Below are positions 6,175-7,274 of a stretch of 7,274 nt of DNA, in pieces. Source of the DNA: an uncultured Oscillospiraceae bacterium (lineage in GTDB: Bacteria > Bacillota_A > Clostridia > Oscillospirales > Oscillospiraceae); the NCBI GenBank assembly GCA_900770015.1, contig CAAGIU010000286.1, positions 1 to 7,274 of the forward strand, read 5' to 3'. The position numbers and the translations under genes are program-made. Numbering within the stretch: the stretch's first letter is position 1; each line of letters opens with the position of its first letter. The notes under the pieces were generated by a model. That model was not told where the DNA came from. It saw only the letters and a program-made list of their open reading frames with translations, and did not search any database.

Positions 6175-7131
6175 ATGTCCTTTGAAACCTTTCTGGGCAA
6201 CGAACAACTGAAGATGAATCTGGCCAGGAGCATTTCTGCGGGGCATATTTCCCATTTCTACCTGATCTCCGGCCCCCAGGGCTCCGGCAAGCATACCCTG
6301 GCAAAGCTCCTGGCGGCGGCGATTCTTTGCCGGGGGGAGCGGAAGCCCTGCCTGCGCTGCCCCGCCTGCCGCAAGGTTCTGGACGATGCCCACCCGGACT
6401 TCATTCTCGTGGACGACCCGGAGAAAAAAACGGTGCCGGTGGATCTGATCCGGGACGCCCGGGCGGATATGTATATCGTCCCCAACGAGTCCGATCATAA
6501 AATCTACCTCTTCCCCCGGGCCCAGGACATGGGCCTTCCGGGACAGAACGCACTGCTGAAGGTGCTGGAGGAGCCGCCCAAGTACGGCGTCTTCCTGCTG
6601 CTGACGGACAACCCCGACAAGCTGCTGCCCACCGTCCGCTCCCGGTGCACGGAGCTGAAGCTCCACGCCCTGACGGAATCGGAAATGCTCCCCGGTCTTC
6701 GCCGGGACTTCCCGGAGGCGAAGGAGCAGGATCTGCTGGCGGCCGTCGCCCGCAGCGGCGGCTTCTACGGCCAGGCAAAAACCCTTCTGGAAGAGGGCGG
6801 CGCCGTATCCCCCCAGACCGAGGACTTCGTCCGGGCGCTGTGCGGCAAGGATCCCATGGCGCTGCTGCAGACGCTGGTGCCCATGGAGAAATGGAAGCGG
6901 GATGCTTTGGGCAGCGTGCTCACCGAATGGCTGGAGCTGACGGAAAATGCCCTGCTCTGCCGCAGCGGGCTGGACGCCGTCTCCCCCCTGGCAAGGGCCC
7001 TGGCGGACGCCCGGAGCAGCCCGGAGCTGCACTGCGTCATCGCGGAGCTGCAAAAGGTCTGCCTCTACCTGCAAAGCAACGTCTCCCCCGCCGCCGTCTG
7101 CGGCTACCTGGAGTGGAAGCTGAGATTGTAA
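6175..7131 (+). CDS. holB: DNA polymerase III subunit delta-prime
   Basis: A 318-residue AAA+ clamp-loader subunit that helps load the sliding clamp during replication. Walker A is GPQGSGKHT (33-41). The zinc module has C52, C59, C62 and C65 in the usual spacing. QNALLKVLEEPP (124-135) is the diagnostic clamp-loader motif, and SRC (156-158) is the sensor/arginine-finger motif. The Walker B position reads KIYLFPRAQDM (109-119), without the expected adjacent acidic pair, so ATP hydrolysis by this subunit is doubtful; delta-prime often has no ATPase role. The C-terminal half (~165-318) is the poorly conserved collar region. The zinc module and SRC exclude the delta subunit; DnaX is longer and keeps Walker B. 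GAGG lies 8 bases before the ATG. No usual partner gene (tmk, ricT) is beside it here: upstream is a repeat element and downstream about 140 gene-free bases. Confidence 0.93.
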   Translation: MSFETFLGNEQLKMNLARSISAGHISHFYLISGPQGSGKHTLAKLLAAAILCRGERKPCLRCPACRKVLDDAHPDFILVDDPEKKTVPVDLIRDARADMYIVPNESDHKIYLFPRAQDMGLPGQNALLKVLEEPPKYGVFLLLTDNPDKLLPTVRSRCTELKLHALTESEMLPGLRRDFPEAKEQDLLAAVARSGGFYGQAKTLLEEGGAVSPQTEDFVRALCGKDPMALLQTLVPMEKWKRDALGSVLTEWLELTENALLCRSGLDAVSPLARALADARSSPELHCVIAELQKVCLYLQSNVSPAAVCGYLEWKLRL

Positions 7132-7240
7132 ACGTAGTAGGGTGTCACACGAAAAAATGTAATGTGCTTATCGGGTTAACTCAGCAAATTGTAATTTGGC
7201 GGGCTGGATAAACGGGAAACCGAACCGCGCGGCGGAACCC

Positions 7241-7274
7241 AAGGCTCCCTCTGCGAGGGTGGTGCTCCGCGCAG
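7241..7274 (+). repeat. Possible start of another intergenic repeat, cut by window end
   Basis: The sequence from 7241 (AAGGCTCCCTC...) opens with a small hairpin, CCCTC (7247-7251), TGC, GAGGG (7255-7259), and resembles in style the GGCTCTCCC...GGGAGAGC arms at 5940-5958. The window ends before the other arm would be seen. The rest of 7132-7240 holds no ORF, terminator or promoter that I can support. Confidence 0.3.

Noticed and set aside
6157..7074. Minus-strand open frame of 305 codons opposite holB
   Set aside because: It is the in-register antisense shadow of holB; composition and context give no support for a gene.
7132..7274. Terminator or new gene start after holB
   Set aside because: No GC stem followed by a T-tract is visible, the AAATT-GT-AATTT palindrome at 7186-7197 is too weak, and no ORF with a ribosome binding site begins here.

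Overview
The window looks like chromosomal DNA from an anaerobic Firmicute of the class Clostridia, probably a gut Oscillospiraceae-type genome. This is inferred from several things: the hpt-ftsH gene pair, a clostridial-type diaminopimelate decarboxylase, a PAQR/hemolysin III protein, a short two-CBS protein, GC-rich third codon positions, Gram-positive style ribosome binding sites, and intergenic palindromic repeats of a kind I associate with that family. No species can be named from the sequence alone.

Layout: positions 1-215 hold repeat DNA with inverted ends and the leader of hpt. Positions 216-2666 carry hpt (purine salvage) and ftsH (membrane AAA+ zinc protease), co-directional with a 12-base gap and probably one transcription unit. 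A strong bidirectional terminator (2756-2798) separates ftsH from the convergent hemolysin III/TrhA-type membrane protein gene (2811-3482, minus strand). A divergent control region (3483-3778) holds a near-consensus promoter for lysA, a candidate extended -10 promoter for the membrane protein gene, and an 11-bp inverted repeat between them. lysA (3779-5041) ends in its own terminator. A CBS-pair gene (5327-5740) then has its own extended -10 promoter and terminator. A 385-base gene-free stretch (5790-6174) contains two repeat elements, followed by holB (6175-7131), the DNA polymerase III delta-prime subunit. The last 143 bases hold no gene I can support and may enter another repeat.

The genes are housekeeping functions: purine salvage, membrane proteolysis, lysine/cell-wall precursor synthesis, possible nucleotide sensing and replication. 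Apart from hpt-ftsH they form separate single-gene units, each framed by promoters, terminators or repeats. I see no defence system, CRISPR array, phage, transposase, tRNA or rRNA gene.

The most unusual material is intergenic. A ~90-bp element occurs in opposite orientations at 65-153 and 5836-5923. A ~155-bp element at 5931-6086 is built as a hairpin of hairpins. I do not see convincing evidence of a wholly new system; the best leads are these repeats and some motif departures in LysA, HolB and the CBS protein.
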